Assembly: GCF_963678635.1 (NCBI RefSeq)
Contig: NC_087065.1
Coordinates: 11,245,579-11,309,578 of the forward strand
Direction: 5' to 3'
Source of the DNA: Symsagittifera roscoffensis
Taxonomy: Eukaryota > Xenacoelomorpha > Acoela > Convolutidae
Length of the DNA: 64,000 bases
A model generated the notes under the pieces. That model did no database searches and was not told where the DNA came from. It saw nothing but the letters and a program-made list of their open reading frames with translations. Numbering within the stretch: the first letter of the stretch is position 1; every line of letters starts with the position of its first letter. The translations under genes and the position numbers were made by a program. Shown piece by piece: positions 10,272-20,500 of the stretch.

Positions 10272-11141
10272 TCATCGCACCTTGTTAAGGGCTCTGTATT
10301 CGGTGCATCCCTGCAAATCGAATCGCCGTGACTGTTTCCCCCTTGGCCCACATGACTCCTCCCTGGCTGGGCTCGCATGTCTCCTGTTACCGGAATCACC
10401 TCTCCCAGTCGCATGTGTGCCTTGCGTCGGTCGATCGTTTGAGGTCTGTCTGTTCCCAGCTGAACTTGCTCTACTGTTTGGGCCCCATGTCCTATTATCC
10501 CTTGTGGCATAGCCTGATGAACTGCCGCTACCTCTAGTGGATCCATATGTCCTCTTCCTTTGATGGTCATTGAAGTTCACCTTCGGCTCCCTGTTGGGAC
10601 CTCCCGAGTTCGGTTCTCCTTCTTTTAGTCCACTCTTGCTGCCTAGTAGCCCGTCCAACCTATCCATGATAGCCTGAGTTCGCCTCTCCATCATCGCGTC
10701 TATCTTTGTGTCAAGAGACCCAAGAGACTGCTCTTGCTGAATTCTTAACTTCTCCATGTCGGCTCTTAAACGTAACTCCCTCTGTTCCGCCTCTCTTGTC
10801 ATTCGCGACAAGTTTCTCATCATATGTTCGTCCGTTCTTTCTTTCAAGCGTTTTTCACTCGCCAAAATTCTGTTTCTTCTCCCCTCCGGTCCATGTCCCT
10901 GCTGGTTTCCATCCATGGCATGATCCGGATGGACCTCTACTTCTAACATTGCCTTTTGTACTTCTGAGGACTTTTGACTCCTGGTGTCAACCATTCTGCC
11001 TGAAACCCTCTCCCTTTTGTCGGTCCGGGTTCGTGTGATCCGTTCCACAAAAGGGTCGGTCATTGCTTTTCTTTGCTTTTCAGGTATGAATTTCGTAGAG
11101 CTATTACCTCGTTTAGGTATTCTTGACTTGTATAGACTCAT
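10272..11141 (-). pseudogene. Gypsy copy A gag N-terminal region
   Basis: Starts at an ATG at 11141 (MSLYKSRIPKRG), 84 bases inside the 5' LTR boundary region. The protein is basic, then shows a coiled-coil-like Arg/Glu stretch (EKRLKERTDEH...TREAEQRELRLRADMEK) and a Gly/Ser/Asn-rich tail. Compared with copy B, about 250 residues between HGPEG and SEKRLKERTDEH are deleted. No known enzymatic domain. Confidence 0.7.
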
Positions 11142-11224
11142 TATCACTTTATCTCTTCTTACTATCTATACACTCAGTTCGATTGTTAGTGTACTTCCTT
11201 TTGATCTGACTACTGATAATATTA

Positions 11225-11491
11225 ACACAACACAATAAATTCCAAAAGTTTCTATTAAATAGTGACCACGAATTCTTGTATGTTATCACGGCACAGCGTA
11301 TTTATAACTTATTCACAATAATCGGTTAATAGTCGTAAGACTTGAGAACTAGCACAGTATGATGATATCAGTCAATTTAAAAGGTAGTGTATTCACTACC
11401 CAATCAAGCACAAATTGTTGATTTAAATCCAGATATAACAAAATAAGAATTTTTCTATGAAAAACGTATGTGTATTGTACTTTTAGTCGCA
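11225..11491 (-). repeat. 5' LTR of Gypsy copy A
   Basis: On the minus strand it begins TGCGACTAAAAGTACAATAC at 11491 and matches 17193-16920 closely. A TATAAATA box lies at 11299-11306 in the right place for LTR transcription toward gag. The inner end is uncertain; I see no unambiguous tRNA primer site. Confidence 0.6.
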
Positions 11492-11504
11492 GTGTAGTCT
11501 TTCT

Positions 11505-12968
11505 CTTTTCAGTAGGCATGCCTAGCACTGGCGCTTCGCACAGTTCCCGCTTTATGTTCTCAAAAACCGTTTGAGCTCCATCGCTCCATTCGAACTTTTT
11601 CCCTTTGTTGCTTATCAGATACACCGGATACACCTTGTCTGCATATCCTTTTATGAGCTCACGGTAATAATTGGCAAACCCTAGGAAGCTCATTAGCTGT
11701 GTGTCCGTTCTCGGAGCCTTCCATGTCAACACAGCCTCTACTGTTTCCGGGTCCGGTCTCACACCATGCCTGTCCACCATTCTTCCCAGGTACTTGATCG
11801 AATCCCTAAGGATTTCACATTTCGATGGTTTGCAATTCAAGCCTGCTCTTTTCATGCATCCAAAGACCTCATCGATCCAATCAATGAGGTCTTCCAGGGT
11901 CGGTGTCGCTATGACTACGTCATCCACGTAACACATCACGAGATTCCCGTACTTCTTAGTCACTCTGGTCAAAGTCTGAGCCATCAGTCTTTGAAAAGTG
12001 GCCGTGGCATTACGCAAGCCGAGGTGCATCCTCTTCCACTGGTACAACCCCAATTCGCACGCGAATCCGGTCTTTTCTCTATCTTTTTTTCGCAAAGGGA
12101 CCTGCCAGAAGGCCGAACCCAAGTCCAATGTTGTGAAGAACTTGGCATCACCAAGTTTGGAGAGGCTCTCGTCTATTCGCGGTATCGGGTACGCATCTTT
12201 TATCGTCACCGCGTTCAAATAGCGAAAGTCGCAACAAAACCTTAGCTGCCTCCCTTAATTTTTCGCCATTACCACCCCACAAGCCCACGGCGATTTCGAG
12301 GGTTCTATCATGTCGTATTCGAGCAGCCTTTCGATTTCCGCTCGGCACGCTTCCGACTTAGGTGGCGTCATTCCTCTTGCGCCTTCCCTATGGGGAACGG
12401 CGACTTCCTCAAGTTCGATTTCGTGTTTGACGAAATTACAGCAACCGATATCCGCCTTATGTCTTGAGAAGACATCCGCGTTCCGATTTAAAACCTCCCG
12501 TAGTAGCTCGAAATCTCCCTCGCCTATTTTCCCTTTTAAGTGTTCCATCTCTGGCAAAACCGGTTTGTCAGACTCTAGTTCATATGACGAGGGGCGTTCC
12601 GGAAAACTCGAGCAGCTCCATAGGCCGTCGTCCGTGTCGGACTTCATTGAAAACAATTTATGAATTGATTTTAATTCATTAATTCTTTTTAAAATTTTAT
12701 CTTTATTTGCATGATAAGGACAGTCTTTCACACTATATTTCTTCAAGTTTTGTGTCTCTTTATAGTCGGTCCTCATCGGCAAAGCGTAACCATGCTTTTT
12801 TCCACGCTGGATTGAAACCATGGTGTCCAGTGTGTTCAATAACACACTGACACACAGTCCGTTTTGCGTTACCGAGAAGCTCCGGCCTAAAATCACTGAG
12901 CTTTGAATATTTGGATTCGGTACCAAACAAACCTGTTTACTATCAATTAACGAATTTAAATTTTTCAT
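11505..12968 (-). pseudogene. Gypsy copy B reverse transcriptase, 3'-truncated
   Basis: One frame covers the entry region (YDMIEPSKSPWACGVVMAKN), fingers and palm (YPIPRIDESLSKLGDAKFFTTLDLGSAFWQVPL with the first catalytic Asp in FTTLDLG), and the YVDD motif at 11919-11930. One TAA at 12252-12254 interrupts it just before the fingers. The frame ends artificially in copy A LTR sequence. Copy B MHLGLRNATATFQ differs from copy A MPFGLCNAMATFQ, a sign of decay at a conserved RT motif. Confidence 0.9.
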
Positions 12969-12969
12969 T

Positions 12970-14298
12970 CTAAAAATTGCTACTAATGCTTGTCTCGGCT
13001 GTAGTTTTACTTTTCTGTATAAAAAAAATTAGTACCTTGTTTTCGTCTGTTTTTATCCTATTAATTGGTTTCTTGACATACTTCCGATCCGGGTTCCTAA
13101 TCCTTATTAGACCGTTGTTCAAGTCGATCATCACGTCAAAATTCCTGACGAAATGTCTGCCTAAGACGAATTGGTCGGCGTCGTCCAAGTTCTCTACCAC
13201 CAGGAAGCTCATCCAAAGATCCCGTCCTCCCATGTGGAGAACCGTTATTGGTGTTCTTCCGGCTACGTAAATTGCTCCTCGATTGGCGGCGGCCAGTCGG
13301 AAATTCGTTGGAATTAGATCTTCCCTCGTGAATCCCATTCTGTCCCAAGTTTTTATCGGCATCACACTCACTACCGCTCCTGTGTCCAGAAGCCCTGTGA
13401 CTCCGATTTTCTTGCCATTGGTGTCGAGCAGATGTGCAGTCACATCCGCTTCGTACCCAATGTGTACTGCGTCTTGTTCCATCATGGCGTCATGGCCTAT
13501 CCCGCGGACTTTGAGTTCCTCCTCACCCAAATAGATCTGTTCTATTTGGCCAGTATCTGTTGTCACATAAGTCCTAGTGTAGATACTGATTCCATCCACG
13601 TTCAACATCACTTGATACGGCTCATAGACTTCCACGTAGCGTCCATGAAGCTTCTTTATGCGAGGGCCACGCGTTGTTAGTAGTGCTCGCACAGCTCTTG
13701 ACTCAATGCGTGGCTCCACCTGCCTCAGATAATCTGCATATGTGTCCAAATGCATCAAAGTGAACTCTAATGGTTCACTCAGATTTCTGATTACCTGGTG
13801 TACCGCTACCAAGATTATTGACTGTATTTTGCTTCCTTGTGGCACTATACCGAACCTCTGCCCGGAGATCGCATTAAGTGTCATGCTCAAACTACTTGGT
13901 GCCTTTGTTTCTCCGACTTCTGTTGCCTCGAAGGTATTCAGCTTCTCCTGTAGTTTCTCATTTTTGAGTTCGAGTTTCACTTTTTGTTCGATCTCTTTTG
14001 TCACCAGTTCCCGCTGCACTCTATTTAGAGCATCCCTCGCGGCTGCCATATAATCAATCTTGAAGTCATCGGCCGCAGTCACTGGTTCCGGTTCGCATGT
14101 CTTTTCAGTTACCGCTTGCATTTTTTTCGTCGCCAGCTCTTGCGGTTTGTCTTTTCTGCGCGCCTCCGCTTCACTCAACAGGCGAGCCTTGCTGGCTTTC
14201 ACTCTTGATAAAGCTTCCTCATGCCATGCCTTGGATGCTTGATGTCTGCTACTGCATCCCAGAATTGCGGACAATCTTTCAAGTTGCAAAAGAAACAC
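12970..14298 (-). CDS. Gypsy copy B gag-pro segment with intact retropepsin
   Basis: A 442-codon open frame. The first ~110 residues repeat the Lys/Glu-rich helix seen after the zinc knuckles (SEAEARRKDKPQELATKK). A linker follows, then the protease: GVTGLLDTGAVVSVMPIKTW (DTGA near 13376-13386), VAGRTPITVLHMG, and LGRHFVRNFDVMID with the conserved hydrophobic-Gly-Arg turn. No stop interrupts the catalytic domain, so this is the best-preserved protease of the family here. It would process gag-pol. Confidence 0.8.
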   Translation of the reverse strand: MFLLQLERLSAILGCSSRHQASKAWHEEALSRVKASKARLLSEAEARRKDKPQELATKKMQAVTEKTCEPEPVTAADDFKIDYMAAARDALNRVQRELVTKEIEQKVKLELKNEKLQEKLNTFEATEVGETKAPSSLSMTLNAISGQRFGIVPQGSKIQSIILVAVHQVIRNLSEPLEFTLMHLDTYADYLRQVEPRIESRAVRALLTTRGPRIKKLHGRYVEVYEPYQVMLNVDGISIYTRTYVTTDTGQIEQIYLGEEELKVRGIGHDAMMEQDAVHIGYEADVTAHLLDTNGKKIGVTGLLDTGAVVSVMPIKTWDRMGFTREDLIPTNFRLAAANRGAIYVAGRTPITVLHMGGRDLWMSFLVVENLDDADQFVLGRHFVRNFDVMIDLNNGLIRIRNPDRKYVKKPINRIKTDENKVLIFFIQKSKTTAETSISSNF

Positions 14299-15128
14299 CT
14301 CGGGCCGAATTTTGCAATTATTCCTCTCATGAAATCTTCATAATCGACTTCTGACGCATCTTCGTCCTCTAGGCTAAAGCCTATTGGTTTCATGCCCTGT
14401 TTATAAATTGGGCATGCTGACACATGATGGTCCGTTGAACTGCAATAGGCACAAGAGTGTCTCTTGTCCATATCATCCCTCGGTTTGTACCATTTGTTCC
14501 CTTGGTTTGCTGGTCCGTTGTTAAAATTGCCAGAATTGTTCTTATAATATCCAGATCTCGAAGGAGGTTTCAACAAAAAAAGATACTCTTTTGACTTGAG
14601 CCTCAACTCCTCTGTTGTTGGCACATTGGTTGATAGTGGTGTGTAATGCGTTGCTAGCATTGTTCGAAGTTCATCATTCGAATTTTGAGGCTACCGCCAA
14701 GTTCACCCTACTGTTCGACTCGTCCGGTTGGCTACGCCTTCTAAGCATCTCCAAATCGTCTAGAAACTTGTCTATCGTCTCATTTTTTTGTTGCATCCTT
14801 TTCTCGAAGCGCATCATTGCTTGGTGTCCCTGCACCCCTGAGCCAAAACGATTCAACAAGATTTCGAAGATTTTCTCTGCAGTATCCCGCTGATATTTTT
14901 TTTGGCCATCACACAGTTTAGGGCTGTCCCTTCCAAGTTACTGGTGAGCGCACTGCACTCTTGCCTTTCTGACAGGTCTTCTTCCTCAAAATGCAGTTTC
15001 ATCACCTCTATCCAGGTGTGAATGCAGCCGTCAGATTCGTCTCTATAGCATCTTGGTTTCTTAAAGACTCTTCGAGACTTTTCACTGCGTTCATTAGTTC
15101 TGGATAACCTCGTCAGGAATGTCTCCAA
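14199..15128 (-). pseudogene. Gypsy copy B gag: capsid and zinc-knuckle regions
   Basis: 15128-14674 encodes the capsid-like helices (METFLTRLSRTNERSEK, RFGSGVQGHQAMMRFEKRMQ). 14660-14199 encodes the nucleocapsid. The first CCHC knuckle is intact (CAYCSSTDHHVSAC); the second starts CFFCNLK but a small deletion removes its His. Frame breaks lie near 14670 and 14880. Confidence 0.8.
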
Positions 15129-15172
15129 AACCTGTTCATGGGTTCAAAGGCTGTGGCCATTGCCGTAGCATC

Positions 15173-16765
15173 TCATGAGTGCCCCGCCTGAGTATCATCG
15201 CACCTTGTTAAGGGCTCTGTATTCGGTGCATCCCTGCAAATCGAATCGCCGTGACTGTTTCCCCCTTGGCCCACATGACTCCTCCCTGGGCTCGCATGTC
15301 TCTTGTTACCGGAATCACCTCTCCCAGTCGCATGTGTGCCTTGCGTCGGTCGATCGTTTGAGGTCTGTCTGTTCCCAGCTGAACTTGCTCTACTGTTTGG
15401 GCCCCATGTTCTATTATCCCTTGTGGCATAGCCTGATGAACTGCCCCTACCTGTAGTGGATCCATATGTCCTCCTCCTTTGATGGTCATTCAAGTTCACC
15501 TTCGGCTCCCTGCTGGGACCTCCCGAGTTCGGTTCCCCTTCTTTTGGTACACTCTTGCTGCCTAGTAGCCCGTCCAACCTATCCATGATAGCCTGAGTTC
15601 GCCTCTCCATCATCGCATCTATCTTTGTGTCAAGAGTCCCAAGAGACTGCTCTTGCTGAATTCTAAACTTCTCCATGTCGTCCCTTAAGCGTAACTCTCT
15701 CTGTTCCGCTTCTCTTGTCATTCGCGACAAGTTCTTAGCTATGTGCTCGTCCGTTCTTTCCTTCAAGCGTTTCTCGCTCCTACCAACTTCTTGTCTATTG
15801 CGGTTTATTTCTTCCCGCAGACTTTCTCTTTCAACGTGGACTGCTGTTTCTAGTTCACTCATTCTTATGGACATCTGTTCATTTTGTTCTCCTATACTGC
15901 CCACTATGTTGTTCAAGGCTTCTTCTAATGATGCCCAGTTTTCTACTAGTGGCGTCACTAGTGGCGGTGTCACCCTGTCGATCCCAGGTAGATTTGTGCT
16001 GGTTGAGATTCGGGCTTTGATTCTCTGCCTTGACGTCTTTTCATTGTCCACATCTGAATCCGCCGATGCGTTGCCTAGCCCTATGTTTCTAATCTCCCCA
16101 GTTTGCGTCTCCGAATTTGTCATACTCACAAAGTCTCTTGACTGGCCTGATGTGTTTGTGTCTTTGCTTATCGTTCTCACCACACCAAATTTGTCCATGG
16201 TTCCAGTCTCTCTGTCGGTGTATGCCTCATTCTCCTGGGTCGAAGTATTGAGGCTGACTTGAGATCCAAAGTCCACTTGCTCCTCATCGACCTCTTCTTC
16301 CTCCTGGGATTCACCTTCATTTCCTGTACCCACTCCCATGGTGAATGGAAAGATGTTTCCGAAAGTGTTCTTCATTCTTTCTGAGAACGATGAGGACGTT
16401 GTCTGTTTCTCCGTCACGCCTGCCATCATGGTGTTGTCTGTGGGAGATCTTCTAGTTGCCACAATTTCAGTAGAGATGTCGGACAGTTCCGACATCTCCT
16501 CTCGGTCCAGTGTCCCGGTGGAAGTGGCAAAATGGTGGCCTTGTTCTACCGGAGTAGATTCACTCGCCAGCCTTCTGTCTCTCCCCTCCGGTCCATGTAT
16601 TTCCTGGTTCTCATTCATCGCCTGGTCCGGATGGACCTCCACTTCTAGCATAGCTTTTTGCTCTTCTGAAGACTTCTGAATCCTGGTTTCAACCATTCTG
16701 CCTGAAACCGTCTCCCCTTTGTCGGTCCGGGTTCGTGTGATCCGTTCCACAAAAGGGTCGGTCAT
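15173..16765 (-). CDS. Gypsy copy B gag N-terminal region, 530 codons
   Basis: Open from ATG at 16765 (MTDPFVERITRTRTDK). The ancestral ATG lies ~75 bases upstream, but a TAG at its fourth codon (MSLY in copy A) breaks it. The protein has a Ser/Thr/Glu-rich acidic middle, a long coiled-coil-like Arg/Glu segment (residues ~300-390) and a Gly/Ser/Arg/Asn-rich end. This is the full version of a region shortened in copy A. Confidence 0.65.
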   Translation of the reverse strand: MTDPFVERITRTRTDKGETVSGRMVETRIQKSSEEQKAMLEVEVHPDQAMNENQEIHGPEGRDRRLASESTPVEQGHHFATSTGTLDREEMSELSDISTEIVATRRSPTDNTMMAGVTEKQTTSSSFSERMKNTFGNIFPFTMGVGTGNEGESQEEEEVDEEQVDFGSQVSLNTSTQENEAYTDRETGTMDKFGVVRTISKDTNTSGQSRDFVSMTNSETQTGEIRNIGLGNASADSDVDNEKTSRQRIKARISTSTNLPGIDRVTPPLVTPLVENWASLEEALNNIVGSIGEQNEQMSIRMSELETAVHVERESLREEINRNRQEVGRSEKRLKERTDEHIAKNLSRMTREAEQRELRLRDDMEKFRIQQEQSLGTLDTKIDAMMERRTQAIMDRLDGLLGSKSVPKEGEPNSGGPSREPKVNLNDHQRRRTYGSTTGRGSSSGYATRDNRTWGPNSRASSAGNRQTSNDRPTQGTHATGRGDSGNKRHASPGRSHVGQGGNSHGDSICRDAPNTEPLTRCDDTQAGHS

Positions 16766-16919
16766 TGCTTTTCTTTGCTTTTCAGGTATGAATTTCCTAG
16801 AGCTATTACCTCGTTTACGTATTCTTGACTTCTATAGACTCATTTTCACTTTATCTCTTCTTACTATCTATACACTCAGTTCGATTGTTAGTGTCCTTTT
16901 GATCTGACTACTGGTAATA

Positions 16920-17193
16920 ATAACACAACACAATAAATTCCAAAAGTTTCTATTAAATAGTGACCACGATTTCTTGTATGTTATCACGGCACAGCGTATT
17001 TATAACTTATTCACAATAATCGATTATTAGTCGTAAGATTTGAGAAGTAGCACAGTATGATGATATCAGTCAAATTAAAAGATAGTGTATTCACTACCCA
17101 ATCAAGCACAAACTGTTGATTTAGAGCCAGATATAACAAAATAAGAAAATTTCTATGAAAAACGTATGTGTATTGTACTTTTAGTCGGTCGCA
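16920..17193 (-). repeat. 5' LTR of Gypsy copy B
   Basis: Nearly the same sequence as 11225-11491, including the TATAAATA box at 16997-17004. The differences are scattered substitutions and short indels, so the two insertions come from related but not identical parents. Confidence 0.6.
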
Positions 17194-17585
17194 GTACAAT
17201 AGTCGAACTTGTTTTATAAAGAAAGAGCTTTCCCTGCTTGGTGCTGCACCAAACAGACAAAACTTGAAGGCAGTAATTTTCTCAAGTGGGCGTATATTGC
17301 ACCCACCGAGTCCTTTGTTACCTGTCTGCCTTCGGACTGCCCGAGCTAGACCTACTAAAATCCTCAGGGCAGTCACTTCTCTCAAAAACGTTTTAGGATT
17401 TCAATCCACACCAATGAGTTACAAACTCTAGATTTAGTGTCGCGAATATCCGAGTTTGGACCTGTTTTGTTTTGGTCTGGTCTTTTTTGAAAGGCAAGTT
17501 ACCAGTGCAGTCACTGGTTCCTAGCCTGTCTCTTAATAACCTAACATCCCTCACTATTATTTTTTCTTCTGTTTACCTAAGTCCG
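17194..17585. other. Flank between Gypsy copy B and the minisatellite
   Basis: Contains no gene I can support. A stretch at 17240-17380 is richer in G+C than its surroundings and may be part of another LTR or a host repeat. Confidence 0.3.
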
Positions 17586-17589
17586 TTAA

Positions 17590-17830
17590 CAAAAATCATA
17601 CCCCTCCGGGTTGACAAAAAACAGTACACCTCCGGATTGGCAAAAAACAAGACCCCTCCGGATTGAGACCCCTCCGGATAAGGAAAAATAAGACCCCTCC
17701 GGATTGGAACCCCTCCGAATCAGGAAAAATTTGGACCCCTCCTGATTGGGACCCCTCCGGTTTTGTAAAATTAGCTTTTCTGAGACTTCCTTGATTTTCA
17801 ACCTATACCCCTCCGGATACGTTCTCCGAT
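17590..17830 (+). repeat. Minisatellite built on CCCCTCCGGATTG
   Basis: About ten copies of a (G)ACCCCTCCGGATTG unit, separated by short A-rich spacers such as GCAAAAAACAA and AGGAAAAATAA. Some units are degraded (CCTCCGAATCAG, CCTCCTGATTG). Confidence 0.8.
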
Positions 17831-19250
17831 GCTTTTTTGCTGTTTGTATCAACTAGGAAGGGTATGTGATCCTTCCCTAAACCCTTTCGGATTGAAGTTA
17901 AGCCACTTATTTGACAATTCACGCTAACGGTGAAGGGTCTTATCGCTAGCCTAATTTCGGCTCTATCAAGTTTTTCTGGTGCCTTTAGCCTTCCCTATTC
18001 TTCTAGAACAGCGTAAAATTGCCTTATTCAACAGTTTCTACCCTTTGGTAGGGGTGTAATGGCTTTCCAGAAAATTTTTATAAAACGTGAGGGGTCTGGT
18101 GAAGGGGTCCGAATTGGTGAATTTGCTGAAAACAATCTCAAAAAATTTTCACGCTTATTTTTTCGAATAACTTTTGTTCCTATTAGTAAGCTCAACTAAT
18201 TTCTAATCTAATGGTACCAAGATTAACTGGATCTGTCCAGTAATTCCAAAGTTATTAACTAAAACGTCTTTTTCTAAAGTCAAGAAATTTCTCTCTTATA
18301 GGTTCCGCCTAAATTTTTCCGCAATTTTGTTCTTTTCGACCTAAAAATTATTGATTCGAGCTCAAAAGGCCTATACTCTTCTAGATCAATGCAAAAAAAA
18401 CCCGATCTAAAACGCTATATTTCAAAAAACTTACAAAAAACTATGCTATTTGGACCACTCCGGATTGATGAATCCACTGAATCAAACACGTTAAGTTCCA
18501 TTTCTCTGTAACCCGGAAGGATTTCGGGAAGTGGGTTTTAGAACCTGTAGATTCACTAGTGGACGTTGTCCGAACAACTATTTTTACTGTCCTAACTCAA
18601 AAATTTCAAAAAATTTTCTGAATTTATAGTGTTTCGTTTTCTCAAAAATCGCGAAATTTCGGTCTTTGGTACCAAAATAGTCCAACCACTTCCGAACTAA
18701 ACTTAACCGGTTCTACCTACAATAGTAGTGCAATTACGATGTAACACACTAATTTAACGCTTTTTTCCGTTTCAAAAAATATCGATATGTCAAAAATCGC
18801 GATTTTGTGGGGGGATCAAAATATCGCTATTTTGACCCTAAAAACCGGTCCGCTTACTGTGTTTTTCACTGAAAAACGATATAGGAGTATTAATATAGGC
18901 TATATAAGTAATAATATTAGTAATACTGTACCCCTCCGGGTTTGTTCAATATCCGAATTAAGGTGCTTAACTCGGATTTTCGCAGTTCGGTGAAGAGTCA
19001 CTACAGTGCAGCACTGTCGAGCCCCCCACAGATTACTATCTTATTTTTTGTACCAAAAGGGATACAAAACTTGTTAACGATACCCAACAGTCGACTGTCG
19101 TTGTCGTTGAGCCCCTCCTTGTTGCTCCTTGAACTGCTTGCCGGATCAGTCTTCTACAAGACCCCTCCGGATTGAGCGCAAATCAGCAGACTTTTCCGGA
19201 TTGAGCGCAAATTAGCATTAACGCGCTTAAATATTCAAACAACCCTACAG
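17831..19250. other. AT-rich non-coding DNA with scattered CTCCGGATTG units
   Basis: No reading frame or domain. Single copies of the minisatellite core recur near 18465, 18925, 19160 and 19192, so the whole stretch seems to belong to one repeat-derived locus. A short palindrome-like pair GTGCAGCACTG occurs near 19000. Confidence 0.4.
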
Positions 19251-20185
19251 TACAAGCCTCACAAACGGGCTACAAAAATGATCGTAACGATCCTGGTTGA
19301 TATAAATGCCTGTTACAACAATATATCTATCAACAAAAAACGGGAGAGTCGGATCACATCTTGTCTGGGGGGATGATTTCTACTGATTTTTTACTGTTTA
19401 TTTTTTTTACTGTTTTTGGTTTTTTCGGTTATTTTTTATGTTTTTTGTTTTTCTTGGGTACTATATTACTTTTTGTTTGGTTTTATATCTATCTTTAAGT
19501 GTTTTTGGTCACGGACCACTCAGGAGATGACGGTACCGCGAATCCCCCCACCCTTCCTGGTTCGTGAATTTTCCGTCTTAACTAGGTTAAAAAGCTATTC
19601 ACGATAATCCGGAAGGCTTCCGCGTTCCGAACTACCCTTCCGCCCCGGCGGTTAGGGCCTATTAAGGGCGTTATTATGAGCATCCCCTCGGCGCGGAGTG
19701 CTCGTTAACGGTTCTGCCGGTCATGATGTTAAAAAGCAATAAGAACTAAGAGCGCCATAAAAACATCTATGTAACATTCGCCCGGAAGTACATATCGACG
19801 GAAAATAAAGCTAGGTCCTAAGACGACTGGCCAACGTCTAAACAGAGCTTTATATGCTTTTCACCGTCTCTGTCAAAGCCAGTTCTTTTGGTGGTCTTTC
19901 TAACATCGGGTCGACAAAAACGTTACTGCTTTTTCCGCTTCCAAATAATCTGCAGTTTTGTCCATCCTGGTCGAATGTCACATGGCATATCTTGTCCATC
20001 CTGGAATTAATATTAAAAGGTTACGTGTCGTTCGCGTCCAAATCGAAATTTTGAAAATTAGCATGTCAGTCAAAACCAACCCTTTCCGATTCGTCTAATC
20101 GTTCAAATAAAGTCGCTAATCTGTTAAAACCATCAATCTTACAGGTTAGCTGTTCTTTTTCTGGTCGATAAAAATTCTGGTCGAA
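19251..20185. other. Non-coding DNA, no feature recognised
   Basis: Includes a T-rich block (19385-19500) and a more G+C-rich block (19600-19720) that interrupts the AT-rich background. I see no gene. Confidence 0.3.
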
Positions 20186-20186
20186 T

Positions 20187-20500
20187 GTCACAAACATCTG
20201 AAAAAGTGTGGAGGCGGTCGCTTGAAGTCAGATTTGAGTTGGAAGATCATTGACCAGGCCAATAGCAATAATAAGTTGTTAACGTTAGAAGCGCTGCATG
20301 TTTGGAATGTTTTTCGATTTCTTCTTACCATTAGGGTTGAGAAGCACCGAACAGCTGACACACGTCGGGCAACATCTGAAAGAGTGTAGAGGCGATCATT
20401 TGAGTTCAGAATTAAGTTGGAAGATCATTAACCAGGCCAATGGCATTAATAAGTTGTTAACGGTAGAAGCGCTGCATATTTAGAATGTTTTTCGTTTTTG
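20187..20500 (+). repeat. Tandem duplication of a ~177-bp unit
   Basis: CAACATCTGAAA.AGTGT.GAGGCG begins near 20190 and again near 20368. Both units continue through TTGGAAGATCATT.ACCAGGCCAAT and AGAAGCGCTGCAT to GAATGTTTTTCG with about 85-90% identity by eye. Confidence 0.75.

Larger units (their letters stand above)
671..11491 (-). mobile_element. Ty3/Gypsy LTR retrotransposon, left copy (copy A), damaged
   Basis: The minus strand carries, in order, a 5' LTR (from 11491), gag, a retropepsin, reverse transcriptase-RNase H, a long linker, integrase, and a pol tail ending in a macro domain at 671. Against copy B (11505-17193), copy A has lost about 0.75 kb of gag (joined near 10858) and about 0.9 kb between protease and reverse transcriptase (joined near 8100). 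It carries several frameshifts and a 2.56-kb LINE insertion (1813-4373). Gag-pro-RT-RH-IN order places it in Gypsy. No matching 3' LTR is visible. It cannot be autonomous as it stands. Confidence 0.85.
11505..17193 (-). mobile_element. Ty3/Gypsy LTR retrotransposon, right copy (copy B), 3'-truncated
   Basis: Same family and strand as copy A. It keeps the 5' LTR (from 17193), a full gag, protease and reverse transcriptase. It stops abruptly inside the RT-RNase H junction at about 11505, where sequence switches to the 5' LTR of copy A. RNase H, integrase and macro tail are missing. Copy B preserves segments deleted in copy A and lacks those copy A retains, so neither is complete. Confidence 0.85.

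Noticed and set aside
17586-17852. 88-codon minus-strand ORF with repeated R-R-G-x-N-P-E-G units
   Set aside because: The repeat in the translation is just the CCCCTCCGGATTG minisatellite read in frame.
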